Source: Dryocosmus kuriphilus
Taxonomy: Eukaryota > Arthropoda > Insecta > Hymenoptera > Cynipidae
Direction of reading: 5' to 3'
DNA: 64,000 bases
Assembly: GCA_038277395.1 (NCBI GenBank)
Contig: CM076193.1
Span: forward strand, 172,028,711 to 172,092,710
Shown in pieces: positions 12,901 through 22,980 of the stretch (within the stretch, counting starts at the first letter, position 1; every line of letters starts with the position of its first letter). The position numbers were made by a program, and so were the translations under genes. The notes beneath the pieces were generated by a model, which worked only from the letters and a program-made list of their open reading frames with translations, was not told the DNA's origin and ran no database searches.

Positions 12901-15900
12901 TGAATAGTGCATTTTGCCAATTGCTCGTGAAACTATCAAGTACCATGTAACCAGCAAGAAGTAAGATTCCAGAAAATGTCGTTTCTTCATCTAAACAAAA
13001 AAAAAAAAAAGTTAAAGGCAATGCAACAGAGCACGAAAAATTCACAGGACTTGTGAAGACACCTCACTTTGACGGATGGATCTTCATCATTTCAGATTTA
13101 GCTCATCTGTGGACCAGAACGTAAAAATCCGATTTTTCTCGGAGCTTAAAATAAATTACAAACTTCGAAGAGTCTTGTTCCCAAAATATTTTTGTTTTTG
13201 AAAAAGGGGAAAATGTTTTATAAACGTCGAAAATTGAACAAATGCGCATCGAAACTGTCATCCGCTATATCTGAAATGATGTTGATTTACACGTCAAAAT
13301 AAGGTGCCTTCAAAAGTTTTCTGCATTTTTCGTGTTCCACTACATCGCCCTTAATAAGTTTTTTCAGTTGAAAAATTAGAGCATTTTTAATTGTTTTAAA
13401 TACAAATAAATGACTCCATGTTTTAGATAATATCAATTATCTAAAATACTTTCAACCGATCTGGAATTACATACGTTTACGAATTTCCAAGTAAAAATAA
13501 GTGCATAATAAATACCAAACAAAATGTAAACACTTACCATTTTTAGAATTAGTGCTGCTACCTAACATAAACATTGTCATACCAATTGAAATAAGCACCG
13601 CTGTAACATACTCATAATACTCGTAAGAATTCCTTGAAATAAATTTTCCCATAATCATAACTGGAATAATTTTTGAAGCTTTCGCCAAAACCTAGATTAA
13701 AAATTGAAGATAAAACTTGTTGGAGTCCATATCAAGTGATCTCTAGAATTTTCGTGTTGGAAGGGATCACGAAGGTAATGTTTATAATGAAAACATTCCG
13801 AAATTAAGTTGCCTGGAGAAATGTCTTGATCATATTTTTTTGCAAGCTTTTGGTAACATTCCTTTAATTCTTCGTTTTCCAAGTTGCAAGTTCCTCTGTT
13901 GCGTAATTGTGTTTGATTGAAAAATGGTAAAGTTAACATTAAAAATTTTCCATCCCTTACATAGACCCTAGTCATTCCCTGAGCCCAGAGCCTCATCGAT
14001 CCTAAATACGGCCCTGGTATTACTTGCCACTTACAAATAAGCCTTCATTATTAAGTTTAATCACCTTACTTGTTTTTATAAGCTAATTCCCTCTTCATTC
14101 AAATTTAACCAATGAGTCAGCCTCAGCCCACAGCTGACCTCAAAAAGATACCAAAAATCTCAAAGTCCCATAACTCAGACATTTTTTTAATTGTTCAGAA
14201 ACATTTTGTGGCGTTTTTCTTCACTACCAAAGGACCAGAAATCCAACATGAAAATTCTTGTGATCACTTGGCACAGACTCCACCATCTATAGGCGAGATT
14301 TTTCAAGACTCGTACAATTTACAACGGATCCGAAAATTAATGAGAATTAATTATAGGTGTATGATTATAGGGGTAGTCCAAAAAAGGGCTTGTTTTCTAA
14401 AACGGCACACCTAAAAAGTGCTCCTTAAAAATGAAATTGACGGTATATGTTTAATCGGAAACAAAGTGGAGGTCTAGGGGGCGAAACCCGATCGGGGGGT
14501 TGGGGCGGCCAAATCCCTCTAAAAGAAAAATAAAATATATAAAGAATGTATGTAAAAAGTGAATTAATGATATTTTAATTTTGGAGCACGCGCAAAGTTA
14601 ACCAACAATCTGACGTCCGATTCTAAAGTGTTTTTCACATACTGCTTGCCTGTACTTTAGAACAATGTCGTGCTTCAACATAGCTCTTTGCCATTTTTCA
14701 ATTACCGCAGGAATTTTCGGCACAAGGAAAAAATGATAATGTTCACTGTCGCTGTCATAACCTGACTTGCAGTTAGGTGTTATACATCGAACTCACATGC
14801 TTGCTGCACTTATTAAGAACAAAATAACTTTTTAAAGTAGAAGTTTCACTAATTCACACATTTTTCAACACAATTTTCGTCAATTTCTCTCAAAACAATC
14901 ATTTCTACACTATTTTTTATATTTGTGCAATGCATTTCCCCTCTGGATTCTAAGAGAAACTGAATAGTGGGGGCGATGCACGGGGCTGGACAGTAGTGAA
15001 GAACGCGACACGCTATCTAGCGGGAGGAAAGTGACGTCGAATATTTCCGTTTCCTGTTTAGTTGCGCATTGCGCAAAAGAGTTTTCCTAAAGTGCGTTTG
15101 GCTGCTTCAAATTTACCATTGAACTGCGCCAGCGCACTTTAAGACACCAAAAGAAAGACTTTGTTGGGTGCCATTTGAGAAAAAAATTAATCCTTCTTTA
15201 GACAACCCTAATGAGTACGTTAATCTGTTATAATTTACACATATATATATTATGTACCTGAGTTGGAAAGTTGACGAATTTGAGAGCTTCGTATTGACAC
15301 CAACTACTGAGCACGTTCGATAAAGAACAAAATCCGTATTTATACAAAGGTGTTGTGTGACTAGGATGGCGCTGAGCCACTAAATAAAAACCTGACATCA
15401 GAAATGCTAGAATCCTATTGACGAAGACTAAAAACTGAGAGTCACGAAAGTGAGTTTTGTTACCGTCTTCGTCTACGTACTCCTGAAAGAAAAAAAAAAA
15501 TAGTTTTATTTTTCCGAGTTTAAATGAGATTATTAATGCAATTTTTAAAAATGATTTAATAATTTCATAGAAAAATGTGCCACCTGGGTCATGATTTTTT
15601 CTTGTAAATATCCCCATGTGAGGTAACTGACTTGTAGTCCCAGAAAGCAATACAAAAGCAATAAAAATTCTTGGGTAAAACTTTGCTGATTAGGACTATA
15701 AGAAGGCGGTGGTGCATAATGCGTGGAATCCAAAAGCCCGGATTCACCAGAACCCAAAAAACATGCGTGTACCAATTTAGGCAGACACCTTTTTCCTGGA
15801 CAAATACAAAATAGTTAAATATTGATTACGAGAACACACACAAAGTGAAAATTGAAAATGAAATAAGATGAACAAAATGAACTGCATGAAATCCGCGTAT

Positions 15901-18900
15901 CGATGCTTGCGTCTAAATAATAATTTGATAATTTAAGGTATTATAAGCATGAATACATGCAAAGACCTATCCATACCAAGAACACATACGAGGGCCTACC
16001 CAAAAGAAACCGAACTGATGTTGTGGGGAGCGGAGTTGTTGTAGTACCGGGTTTTTGCCGGTAGGTGCGTGTAGAGGCACTTTTCACCAGTTAGTATGCC
16101 AACTGCTATCACTGTGTAAGGTTGCATTTGGTGTGTGTAATTTTTGTTGTGACTGTTGCTTTGCGCGCTCGTCGTTTTTTGTGATGGTTGATTTTCGTGA
16201 TCAGCGTGCCAACATAAGGTTTTGCTTCCTGCTCGGGAAAACGGGCACAGAAAAACTCTTCAAATGTTAAAAACGGCCTACAAGGATGATGCTATGGGAA
16301 AAACTCAAGTGTTCGAGTGGTTTTCTCGTTTTAAAAGTGGGGAAATGTCAATTGACGACCAACCTCGCTCTGGACGTCCTTCGACGGCCCGAACCGACGA
16401 AAATGTTGAAAAAATACGTGAAATCATCCTGGAAGATCGACGAAGGACCATCGAAGAAGTTGTGGAGAAATCTGGCGTGAGTTGGAGTTCAGTACAGAGA
16501 ATTCTAAGTGAAGATTTGGGGATGAGAAGGGTGGCTGCAAAATTTGTTCCTCGACTGCTGACTGCAGAGCAAAAACAAGGCCGCGTGCAAGCATGCTCTG
16601 CTTTGAAGGAGGAATTCCAAAATGATCCAAACTTTTTTTCCAAGGTCATAACAGGTGACGAATCGTGGTGTTATGGATACGATCCTGCAACTAAGCAACA
16701 GTCAAGTCAATGGAAGACTCAAAATTCGCCTCGCCCTAAAAAAGCTCGTCAGGTGAGGTCAAACATTAAGACGATGCTCATTTGTTTTTTTCGATGTGAG
16801 AGGAGTCGTCCATTCAGAATTTGTTCTACCGGGTCAGACAGTTAATCAGGCATTTTACCTGGAAGTCTTGAAAAGATTGCGCAACAGTTTACGACGGAAA
16901 AGGCCTGATTTGTGGCAGTCGGGGGACTGGGTTTTCCACCACGACAACGCCCCTGCTCACACAGCTCTTTCTGTGCGCCGATTTTTGATCAAAAATAGCA
17001 TGGCCACTGTTCCTACCCACCCGATTTAGCCCCCTGTGACTTTTTTTTATTCCCCCGAATGAAAAGGGACACGAAAGGAAAGCGTTTTGCGGACGTAGCT
17101 GAAGTGAAGGAAAAAACGACGGAGGCGCTGTCAAGCATCACAAAAGAGGAATTTAAAAAATGTTTCGAACAATGGAATAAAAGATTAGATAAGTGTATTG
17201 TCTCCAATGGAGAGTACTTTGAAGGAGATTATATGTTTCTTGTAGAAAAATCAAAATAATAACTTTGTACAAAAGTAGTTCGGTTTCTTTTGGGTAGGCC
17301 CTCGTATGGGGTAAAATTTGCCAAGTGTCCCCGCCTAAAATTTAATTATCGCCTATCTTATTCAAACTCCGCCAGATTGTACTGCTAGTGGATCTCTTTA
17401 AATTCTGTAAAGGGGACGCACCTTGTACAACGGGTTGCCAAGATACAGGGGCCCGAATTTTCGATGACTCACCCCGACCGCTAACTTTCAATTTTACATA
17501 ACTCCTGATACAGTTATCCAATTTAACATTTTTATGAAGATTTTGGAAAGGCCATTTACCGAGGTTTACAATAAAAATAATCAATATAGAATAAAAAAAT
17601 TATTTCATCTTGATTTTTCATTTTTTAAAAATTTTTTGAGTTGTTTTCCAAATGCGGAATTTTTGATTTTTTTAAATTGGACTAGAAAGAAAACGTGACT
17701 TTTTCTCGTCAAAAAATCCCAAAACGAAGATGGAATGGAAAGTATTGGTGGAGTTATGTCAAGTCCTACGAGCGCGGGTGCCTCGCGCCAACTAGCCTCA
17801 GCGCAACTAGGTGTGATATGTCTCAGTGCTTCTAATACTTGATAAAAATGATTTTTCTGTTTAAGTGTAACAAATACTTTATTTCATTCTTACATTTATG
17901 TAGCTGAGAAACGGTTCTTGCCTGTTACATTTCGAGATGGTTTCTGAAGAGTCCCCTTGCCTCTCACAGTGTTACTTAAAAAGTGATTCAGGTGTCAGAT
18001 AAAAGAGCAAGACTGCGATGTTTTAAATCATTGCCGTCTTCGTAATAGATGACGGTTGTAAAGATCGTAACCTGAGCATTGTTCCAATGACATGACTGTG
18101 CAGCATTTTGCGCTACAAATGCATTAGTTTTCAGTAAAATCGCATAGAATGCGAAATTCTCCTTCTTTTAAGCTATTCTTCCCTTCCTGGGGATCACATG
18201 GCCTTGTAGTTGGTGGGAGGGCTTAGGGGTCTAATCGGACGAGCGATTAGAAAATGAAAAATGAAATAAGTAGGTGAACCAGAGGGACTGTATCGCGAGA
18301 TGCGGCTGCTCTGGGGAACTGGGAGTCTCTGTTCTGCGGGAGCCTGGCCAAGAAGCGATCCTTCCAGGGGGTAATGGCAAAGCCTCCTGGAATATCGAGG
18401 GCGCGTGTCCTTATGCTCCCAAGCTAAGATGTGATCACCATGTCGAAAGCTGAATGGCACCAGGATTACCAAATCCTTGAATGCTCCGGTTTGGCCCCTC
18501 AATTGAGACGGGCATGGCGGAGTTTAAAGGAGGTGTCGAAACGGAGACTTAGGGACACCAGGTCGAATCCCTTAGTATTCAGACCGTCTCCCTGTAAGCG
18601 GGGTTCTGCAGAGAGCAGTCCTTTAAATCCCCAGCTTTTCACGTGGGGCCCAATATAGCGTACACAGAAAACAAAAGTAATAAAAATAAGGGCCCCTCTG
18701 AGGGGACTTTATTTATTTATTTAGTTAACCCATCGCCAAAAGGGGACGGCTTCCAAGTAGTGAAGAAAAGAATTCCCGAGCAGGCAAGGCTCCTCACAAG
18801 GGGTCTTGGAACAGCGGACTTCATCTGGAGCAACTCCTCTTGCCAGTAATGCGGGTAAGAGGAAAAAGGGCTCCAAGGGCACTCCCTTGAATAGGGAGAC

Positions 18901-21581
18901 AGAAAGGTCTAAGGCTCTGAAACCGCAGAGTCTGACCTTTTCACACGCACAAGATGGGACTTTGGGACTTAGTCCTACAACAGAGTGCAGGAAATGCGGT
19001 AGAGATGACGAGACATTTCTACACGGTCTATGCCAATGGCACTAGATAGACTTCGGAAAGACTTCCCCGGGGATCATTTCATGGAACCTGAGGACAATTC
19101 AACGCAAAAAAACAGGGGGACATTCTGGGCTTCATTAACTGGTCTGGGATGGGGAAAAGAGGCACAATAGACTTATAGTCTGAACGCCGGGGGAGGAGAT
19201 GGTTTTAGTGGGTAGGGGCCGTTTAGGCCGAGTCCCAAACTCAGCTTAGCTATAAAAGAATGAGACTTCAATTTAAATAGACCCTCGACAAATTCTTCTG
19301 CAAAATCTTCTGCATCAATAATCTCAGTACGTAATGTGCTCCTATCTGTTTTTTGCCAACATTGATATTCTATCTTATCAAAAGAGTGATGCTCAAAAAC
19401 CGATTTCAAAAAATTTTTGAGAGCATCTGTATTGGGTCACGATTTGCATCATCTCATCATTTATAGGATAATCTCTTTCAAATAATCCCTCATTTTCTCT
19501 TTCAAATAATATATGTTCTCAAAAAGGGATACATTGTTCTTGGAAATAAAGGTATCTTCACCATCAAGCATGGGATCTACTTCAATAAACAATGGACAAA
19601 ATAGGGAAAATTCAGTCATCTCTTTTCTGCACGATTCACATACCTTCGAATCAGGTGATATGTTACGGCACCTTTCTCGAAGTTTTACAGAAATTGATCT
19701 TAGATCAGATGTAAGCTTATGATGATTATCCTTTTGAAAAGGATCACAACAACGGTGTCCAAAGCTCCTTCGTCTTTCCATTGTGCCAAAGTACTGCTAC
19801 AAGAAATATTTTTCTATGTTTTGTACAAAATGAAAACACTACAGTTGATGTAAGTATGAAGAAAAAGGACCAGCGCATATACTGAACAAGTCTAAAATAA
19901 GGTGTGAATGCAACCAAACCACGATTTAGCGAAGCGAGAGCAATCGTTGTCGGAGTGAATGATACGTATGTTCTTAGCTTCGAATGTCAAAGAATTCGCT
20001 TCTAATTATTTACTATGACTAGCCATACAAAACAAATGCAAATTAGGTGAAAGTTATAACTTCAGATGGAATCTACTGGGTTTTCCGCGCTGTGGCTAGT
20101 TGGCGCGGGGCACTCGCGCTCGTACGACCTCATGTAACTCCACCAATACTTTCCATCCCATATTCGTTTTGGGATGTTTTTCACGAGCAAAAATCAAGCT
20201 TTCTTTTAGCCTGAGTAAAAAAAAAAAAAAAAAAATGACGCATTTGGAGAAAAACTCAAAAACGTTTTCAAAAATGAAAAATCAAGGTGAAATAATTTTT
20301 CTATTGTATAGTGATTATTTTTACTGTAAATATCGTTAAATGACCTTTCCAAAACCCTCATAAAAAAGTTAAATTGGATAACAGTATCAGCAGTTATGTA
20401 CAATTGAAAGTTAGCGGTCAGGGTGAATCATCGAAAATTCGGGCCCCTGTATCTTGACAATTCGTTGTACAAGGTGCGTCCCCTTTACAGAATTTATTGA
20501 GGTCCACTAGCATTATACTCTGGCGGAGTTTGAATAAGATAGGCGACAAAAAAAAATTTTAGGCGGGGACACTTGGAAAATTTTACCTCATATAAGACAA
20601 TTGAAAACGCTTCAACTTCACATTGAACAACCGAGTACGGTTCTTTCATATCTTCGGGATTCCCCTTGAAAAAGTAAATGGTAAAAAATTCTGAAATTTT
20701 CATAGAACATCTGTGCTGTGTTCTATGGTTTCTCAGTTTTTGAACAAAATCGTAAAAACAAATTAGCCCCTAAGGTAAACTACGGGATATTTTCGATACC
20801 TTGGGATACGACTTACGTACATAAAGTGGTAATTCCAATTTCAATGATCTCAACTTCGGAATAGTCGACCTCTTTCTAACTGCACAGACAGTTAGAGAGC
20901 ACTTTACGAATCTATATTCCCAATTTGAAAGAATACACAAGAAAATGACTTCATCCTTATAATAACTTAATATTGAAAGAAAAACGAGGTATTCATCCTC
21001 CCTTTGAAGAAATTGCTATGATGAAATGCAATAAAAAAAAATCAAATGAAAAAAAATTGCTACGTGCGTTTAAATACAGTAGAAGTCCGATAAGTCTCCA
21101 TTCCCCTTATGATGTCATTGTATGTACATTCACGCACACTAATTTGAAGCTCCCGCTATGTATATGCTACCATATGTTGCGCCAGCGCGCGCCGGTTGTG
21201 TCTGCGCGTGCACACGCGCACTAGAATAACGGCTACTGGAAGGGGCATTCATTAGGTCTCAAATTCCTGGAGTTTTATTCCCCTACAGCCCCAAAGTAAG
21301 AAACTTATCAGAATTCTACTGTAATAACAACTGGATAATTTAGTATTGAATAAAGAAAGAGGTATTTACCCTCCCTTTGAAGATATTTGCTATGACGGAC
21401 ATATTTATGGATAAAATATCCCGGTAATAATACTGTAGCGTATCCTAATAAATTTAGAGCAAGACGAACGATCCAATTATAATATGTCGAAGACGTCAGA
21501 ATCTGTTCTCCGCTTCCTAAAAATAATTTTATCACTTGGGTCGATCCATAGACCAAACTTAGAGAGAGAAGTATCAGGGTG
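9795..21581 (-). CDS. sll: PAPS transporter (slalom/PAPST1, SLC35B2 family), seven coding exons found, start exon missing
   Basis: The gene encodes the Golgi antiporter that brings the sulfate donor PAPS into the lumen for sulfotransferases. Minus-strand exons, in order, are 21581-21370, 15795-15584, 15482-15258, 13691-13538, 12990-12779, 10776-10651 and 9947-9795. Every junction has GT..AG signals and matching phase, and together they give about 430 residues ending in TAA at 9795-9797. Family length is about 430-465. Recognisable SLC35B2 segments are QVSYLTWGYLQEKIMTQ, FRDSQFLVFVNRILAF, AKASKIIPVMIMGK, DSFTSNWQNALF and TISKFGAVTFVIIMTIRQ. The protein is rich in membrane segments. The ATG exon upstream of 21581 was not identified. 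The introns carry many transposons. The exon structure is well supported; the start is open. Confidence 0.93.
10021..10130. repeat. palindromic MITE with 43-bp arms
   Basis: The arms at 10021-10063 and 10088-10130 match at about 36 of 43 positions (gtggcg...gggcgccaaattt...accaat). The loop is about 24 bases. It lies in the last intron of the PAPS transporter and has no coding content. Next to it, 10137-10225 holds three rough copies of an 'aattcggtaaaataaaaat'-type unit. Confidence 0.75.
10485..10620. mobile_element. TA-flanked MITE, copy 1
   Basis: The ends are inverted: 'cagtagaagtccgataag' at the left and its complement at the right, with TA on both sides (10483-10484 and 10621-10622). 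A longer relative sits at 21077-21321. TA flanks and short inverted ends suggest a Tc1/mariner or pogo-type parent. There is no coding content. Confidence 0.85.
10651..10776 (-). CDS. sll: PAPS transporter, sixth exon found
   Basis: This exon has 42 codons in phase 0 and encodes HPRFVMDCLLISVCSASGQ through GAVTFVIIMTIRQ. The donor GTAAGT is followed about 30 bases later by a MITE (10485-10620). Confidence 0.93.
11755..12757 (+). mobile_element. degenerate mariner, internally shortened, TA-flanked
   Basis: The inverted ends 'gagggtcgttcgataagtaa' (left) and 'agggtcgttcaataagtag' (right, complement) pair well. TA flanks lie at 11753-11754 and 12758-12759. The interior, read on the plus strand, contains mariner transposase pieces: WIHHYTSESKQQSKQW, YHDNASAHTS and HPLYSPDFDP. 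Several stops and deletions break it, and the first catalytic Asp context reads MNEIW instead of GDE. At about 1.0 kb it is shorter than the usual 1.3 kb. It lies in a PAPS transporter intron. Confidence 0.88.
12779..12990 (-). CDS. sll: PAPS transporter, fifth exon found
   Basis: It encodes DEETTFSGILLLAGYMVLDS through SLTFMAK, bounded by TTTAG and GTAATA. Its splice donor (12778-12777) is only about 20 bases from the end of a mariner insertion at 11755-12757. Confidence 0.92.
13538..13691 (-). CDS. sll: PAPS transporter, fourth exon found
   Basis: It encodes VLAKASKIIPVMIMGKFI through MTMFMLGSSTNSKNG, which contains the Lys/Pro-rich transport motif typical of nucleotide-sugar carriers. The acceptor is TAG and the donor GTAAGTG. 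Confidence 0.92.
13727..14282. repeat. short inverted repeat within intron
   Basis: About 40 bases at 13727-13765 (around 'aagtgatc' and 'attttcgtgttgg') match the complement of 14240-14282 at moderate identity. They may be ends of a small non-autonomous element. No gene is seen between them. Confidence 0.4.
14371..15208 (-). mobile_element. TA-flanked element with ~55-bp inverted ends and a THAP relic
   Basis: The left end 'ggggtagtccaaaaaaggg' with the following 'aaaacggcacacctaaaaag' is matched by the complement of the right end (gggttgtctaaagaagg, then 'aaatggcacccaacaaag'). TA occurs on both sides. Inside, on the minus strand, is a THAP-domain coding relic (14598-14795). The element sits in a PAPS transporter intron. 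TIRs, TA flanks and a THAP domain suit a decayed DNA transposon; the superfamily is uncertain. Confidence 0.6.
14598..14795 (-). pseudogene. THAP zinc-finger domain relic
   Basis: Read on the minus strand, one frame gives CITPNCKSGYDSDSEH, then HFFLVPK, EKWQRAML and QAVCEKHFRIG before a TAA at 14600-14598. This matches the C2CH THAP pattern: C-x4-C, a central W, and C-x2-H followed by F. A TGA lies two codons upstream of the first Cys, right after a Met, so the original start is broken. THAP domains bind DNA and occur in transposases. No catalytic part is seen. Confidence 0.7.
15258..15482 (-). CDS. sll: PAPS transporter, third exon found
   Basis: This exon has 75 codons in phase 0, bounded by CAG and GT. 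It encodes EYVDEDGNKTHFRDSQFLVF through YEALKFVNFPTQ, matching the central part of SLC35B2. Confidence 0.93.
15584..15795 (-). CDS. sll: PAPS transporter, second exon found
   Basis: Acceptor CAG is at 15798-15796 and donor GT at 15583-15582. The exon joins in phase after ...QREG and encodes the loop HACFLGSGESGLLDSTHYAP and the conserved LGLQVSYLTWGYLQEKIMTQ. Confidence 0.92.
15989..17304 (+). mobile_element. mariner element with perfect 28-bp inverted ends
   Basis: The ends 'cgagggcctacccaaaagaa...' match over 28 bases without mismatch. TA is duplicated at 15987-15988 and 17305-17306. The length of 1,316 bp is typical of a full mariner. It lies in the large PAPS transporter intron, exactly beside the left inverted repeat of the next element. 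Confidence 0.95.
16222..17259 (+). pseudogene. mariner transposase (DD34D) with two frameshifts
   Basis: The transposase reads from an N-terminal helix-turn-helix region (QVFEWFSRFKSGEMSIDDQP, then WSSVQRILSEDLGMRR) to the catalytic core: ITGDESWCYGYDP, FHHDNAPAHTA and the PCDFFLFPRMK segment. Three frames are needed. A shift occurs near a T-run at about 16784-16790 and a second near 17020-17030. Both are small indels in an otherwise well-kept sequence, so the copy is recent but cannot make a full enzyme as written. Confidence 0.92.
17985..19781 (-). pseudogene. transposon protein of an uncharacterised repetitive family, split by an insertion
   Basis: The N-terminal part (19781-19461) starts MERRRSFGHRCCDPFQKDNH and carries a Cys pattern (CC, then CESC). 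The middle part (about 19410-19254) reads KTDRSTLRT and HSFIA. After the insertion, the C-terminal part (about 18175-17985) reads AFVAQNAAQSCHWNNAQVTI and VIYYEDGNDLKHRS. From memory, the pattern TDR-TL, SFIAK, Q-x-HWNNAQ and YY recurs in abundant uncharacterised insect proteins that look transposon-borne; I cannot check this here. Stops and deletions make it non-functional. A copy of the segment around 19500-19600 recurs at 24945-25075. Confidence 0.65.
18177..19247 (+). mobile_element. internally deleted non-LTR element (copy A)
   Basis: It is flanked by a 6-bp target duplication 'agctat' (18171-18176 and 19248-19253). The 5' part holds a leader and the start of an ORF whose ATG is now ATA near 18657. 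The 3' part encodes a C2HC-like finger (ECRKCGRDDETFLHGLC), as in the C-terminus of R1/R2-type elements, then a 3' UTR containing 'ggggccgtttaggccgagtc'. The reverse transcriptase is absent. Copies B (22521-22980) and C (53238-53884, minus) belong to the same family. Confidence 0.75.
21077..21321. mobile_element. TA-flanked MITE, copy 2
   Basis: It has the same ends as 10485-10620, 'cagtagaagtccgataagtc' at the left and the complement of 'cagtagaattctgataag' at the right, with TA at 21075-21076 and 21322-21323. It is about 110 bp longer than copy 1; the extra block contains the GC-rich 'gcgccagcgcgcgcc'. It lies in the first intron found in the PAPS transporter. Confidence 0.85.
21370..21581 (-). 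CDS. sll: PAPS transporter, first exon found
   Basis: Acceptor CAG lies at 21584-21582 and donor GT at 21369-21368. The exon encodes LSLSLVYGSTQVIKLFLGSG through HSKYLQREG, the N-terminal part with the first membrane segment. It begins with one base of a split codon, so an upstream coding exon carrying the ATG must exist. Confidence 0.85.
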
Positions 21582-22014
21582 CTGAAAATTAAGAAAATTG
21601 TTTAATAATACAAAAATATTATTGTTAAATAATACAGTGAGTCTCAGGGGTGTAGTCAGGATGTTTATCCGGGAGTGGAGGGGGAGGGAGGGGCTTGGGT
21701 ATAAACAAACAGTGAGGGAAAAGGGCAACTGAAGAATAAAAATACTTAATAATTAATATACCAGAGATTAATATTTGTTGCTAAAAGAGCCTCAAAAAAG
21801 TTTTATCCCCCAAACTCATAAGGAAACCACCCTACATCAACCCTTAAAATGTGCAATATTAATAAAATTATCAAGTTCATAAACTGTTTATATTGTTGAA
21901 AACTTGTGCATCAAATATTTGGAAAAAAAATAAAAAGATTACGTACACTTTTTAAAAACGCCAGAAGAAATTAACAAACATTTTTTAGTACGCATACCAT
22001 TTATTGTGTGCTAA

Positions 22015-22520
22015 ATTTTAATGTCCGGGAAGTTGGCACCGACAACTTAAATTTTCAAAAAAATGAAGGTTTTGCTAAATTTGTGCTCAATTGCGCCGCA
22101 AAAGATTTTTCGGAAATATCAAAATTTAAGCCAAAATTTCAAAAAACGTTTTTTGGCCCAGCACCGACATTTTGTTTTTTCAAAAAAAAACAAAAGTTGT
22201 GTTCAATTGTGTTAGATTTGTGCTCAATTGTGCCGTAAAAGATTTCTAGAAAAAATCCAAATTTGAGCCAAAATTTACAAAAAAAGTTTTTTGGCCCAGC
22301 ACCGACATTTAGTTTTTTCAAAAAAACAAAAGTTGTACTGAATTGTGCTAGTCTAGCACAACAAAACTTCCTTAAGACACTTTTCGCTCAGACTTATATT
22401 TTCGAAATTAGTTCAACTTTTTGGAACTTGTAATAAGTTTTTGACCCAAAATATTCAAAAATGCAAATTTTTAAAATCGAGAAGTTGTGCTGAGTTGCGC
22501 AAGCCTAGCACAACAAAACA
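22015..22520. repeat. imperfect tandem repeat, ~130-bp unit
   Basis: Units begin 'gtgctcaattg(c/t)gcc' at about 22081 and 22216. Each contains 'ttttttggcccagcaccgac' and ends near 'caaaagttgt'. There are two good copies and partial copies at each side. It is non-coding. Confidence 0.65.
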
Positions 22521-22980
22521 GCTCCCAAGCTAAGATGTGATCGCCATGTCGAAAGCTGAATGTCACCAGAGTTACCAAATCCTTGAATGCTCCGGTGTGC
22601 CCCCTCAATTGAGACGGGCATGGCGGAGTTTAAAGGGGGTGTCGAAACGGAGACTTAGGGATCCTAGGTCGAATCTCTTAGTATTTAGACCCTCTCCCTG
22701 TAAGCGGGGCTCTGCAGGGAGCAGTCCTTTAAATCCTCAGCTTCTCACGTGAGGCCCAATATGGCGAACACAGAAAACAAAATAAATGGTTATCTCCCTG
22801 GGGGATCTTCGTCTAACTCATCGCGAATGGGGGACGGCCCTAATGGGGACGGCCCCTCAGCAATGAAGAACACAACAGTTGTAGATAGCAGTATCTCAAC
22901 TGTTGAAAATAAATGGAAAGGCACAATGGACTTAGTCTGAGCGCTAGGGGGAGGGGTTTTAGTCGGTAAAAGAATCCGAC
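22521..22980 (+). mobile_element. internally deleted non-LTR element (copy B)
   Basis: It matches copy A from 'gctcccaagctaagatgtga' onward and keeps the ATG at 22761 (MANTENKINGYLPGG). The ORF then runs only about 59 codons before joining the 3' part (GTMDLV, then 'ggggttttagtcgg'), so the middle of the parent ORF is missing. No target duplication was found. Confidence 0.65.

Larger units (their letters stand above)
17305..20600 (-). mobile_element. transposon with ~500-bp inverted terminal repeats, uncharacterised family
   Basis: The left arm (about 17305-17820) and right arm (about 20080-20600) are inverted copies. They begin 'tatggggtaaaattt' and, on the complement, 'tatgaggtaaaattttcc', and share 'caagtgtccccgcc', 'aaggggacgcaccttgtaca' and 'gggcccgaattttcgatga'-like blocks. 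Between them the minus strand codes a decayed protein (19781 to about 17985). The gene is split by a LINE-derived insertion at 18177-19247. The element may be flanked by TA. The superfamily is not recognised from the ends. Confidence 0.75.

Noticed and set aside
13697..13996. Minus-strand 99-codon ORF between PAPS transporter exons
   Set aside because: No homology to the transporter, not needed for exon phase, and it ends in an inverted repeat; it is probably intronic chance.
16305..16649. Antisense ORFs over the mariner transposase and similar antisense frames over Tc1 and LINE genes
   Set aside because: They are shadows of well-supported coding frames on the other strand and have no domains.
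18177..18360. Possible HDV-like self-cleaving ribozyme at the 5' end of copy A
   Set aside because: The GGGG start is suggestive, but I could not pair the required stems in the sequence by eye.
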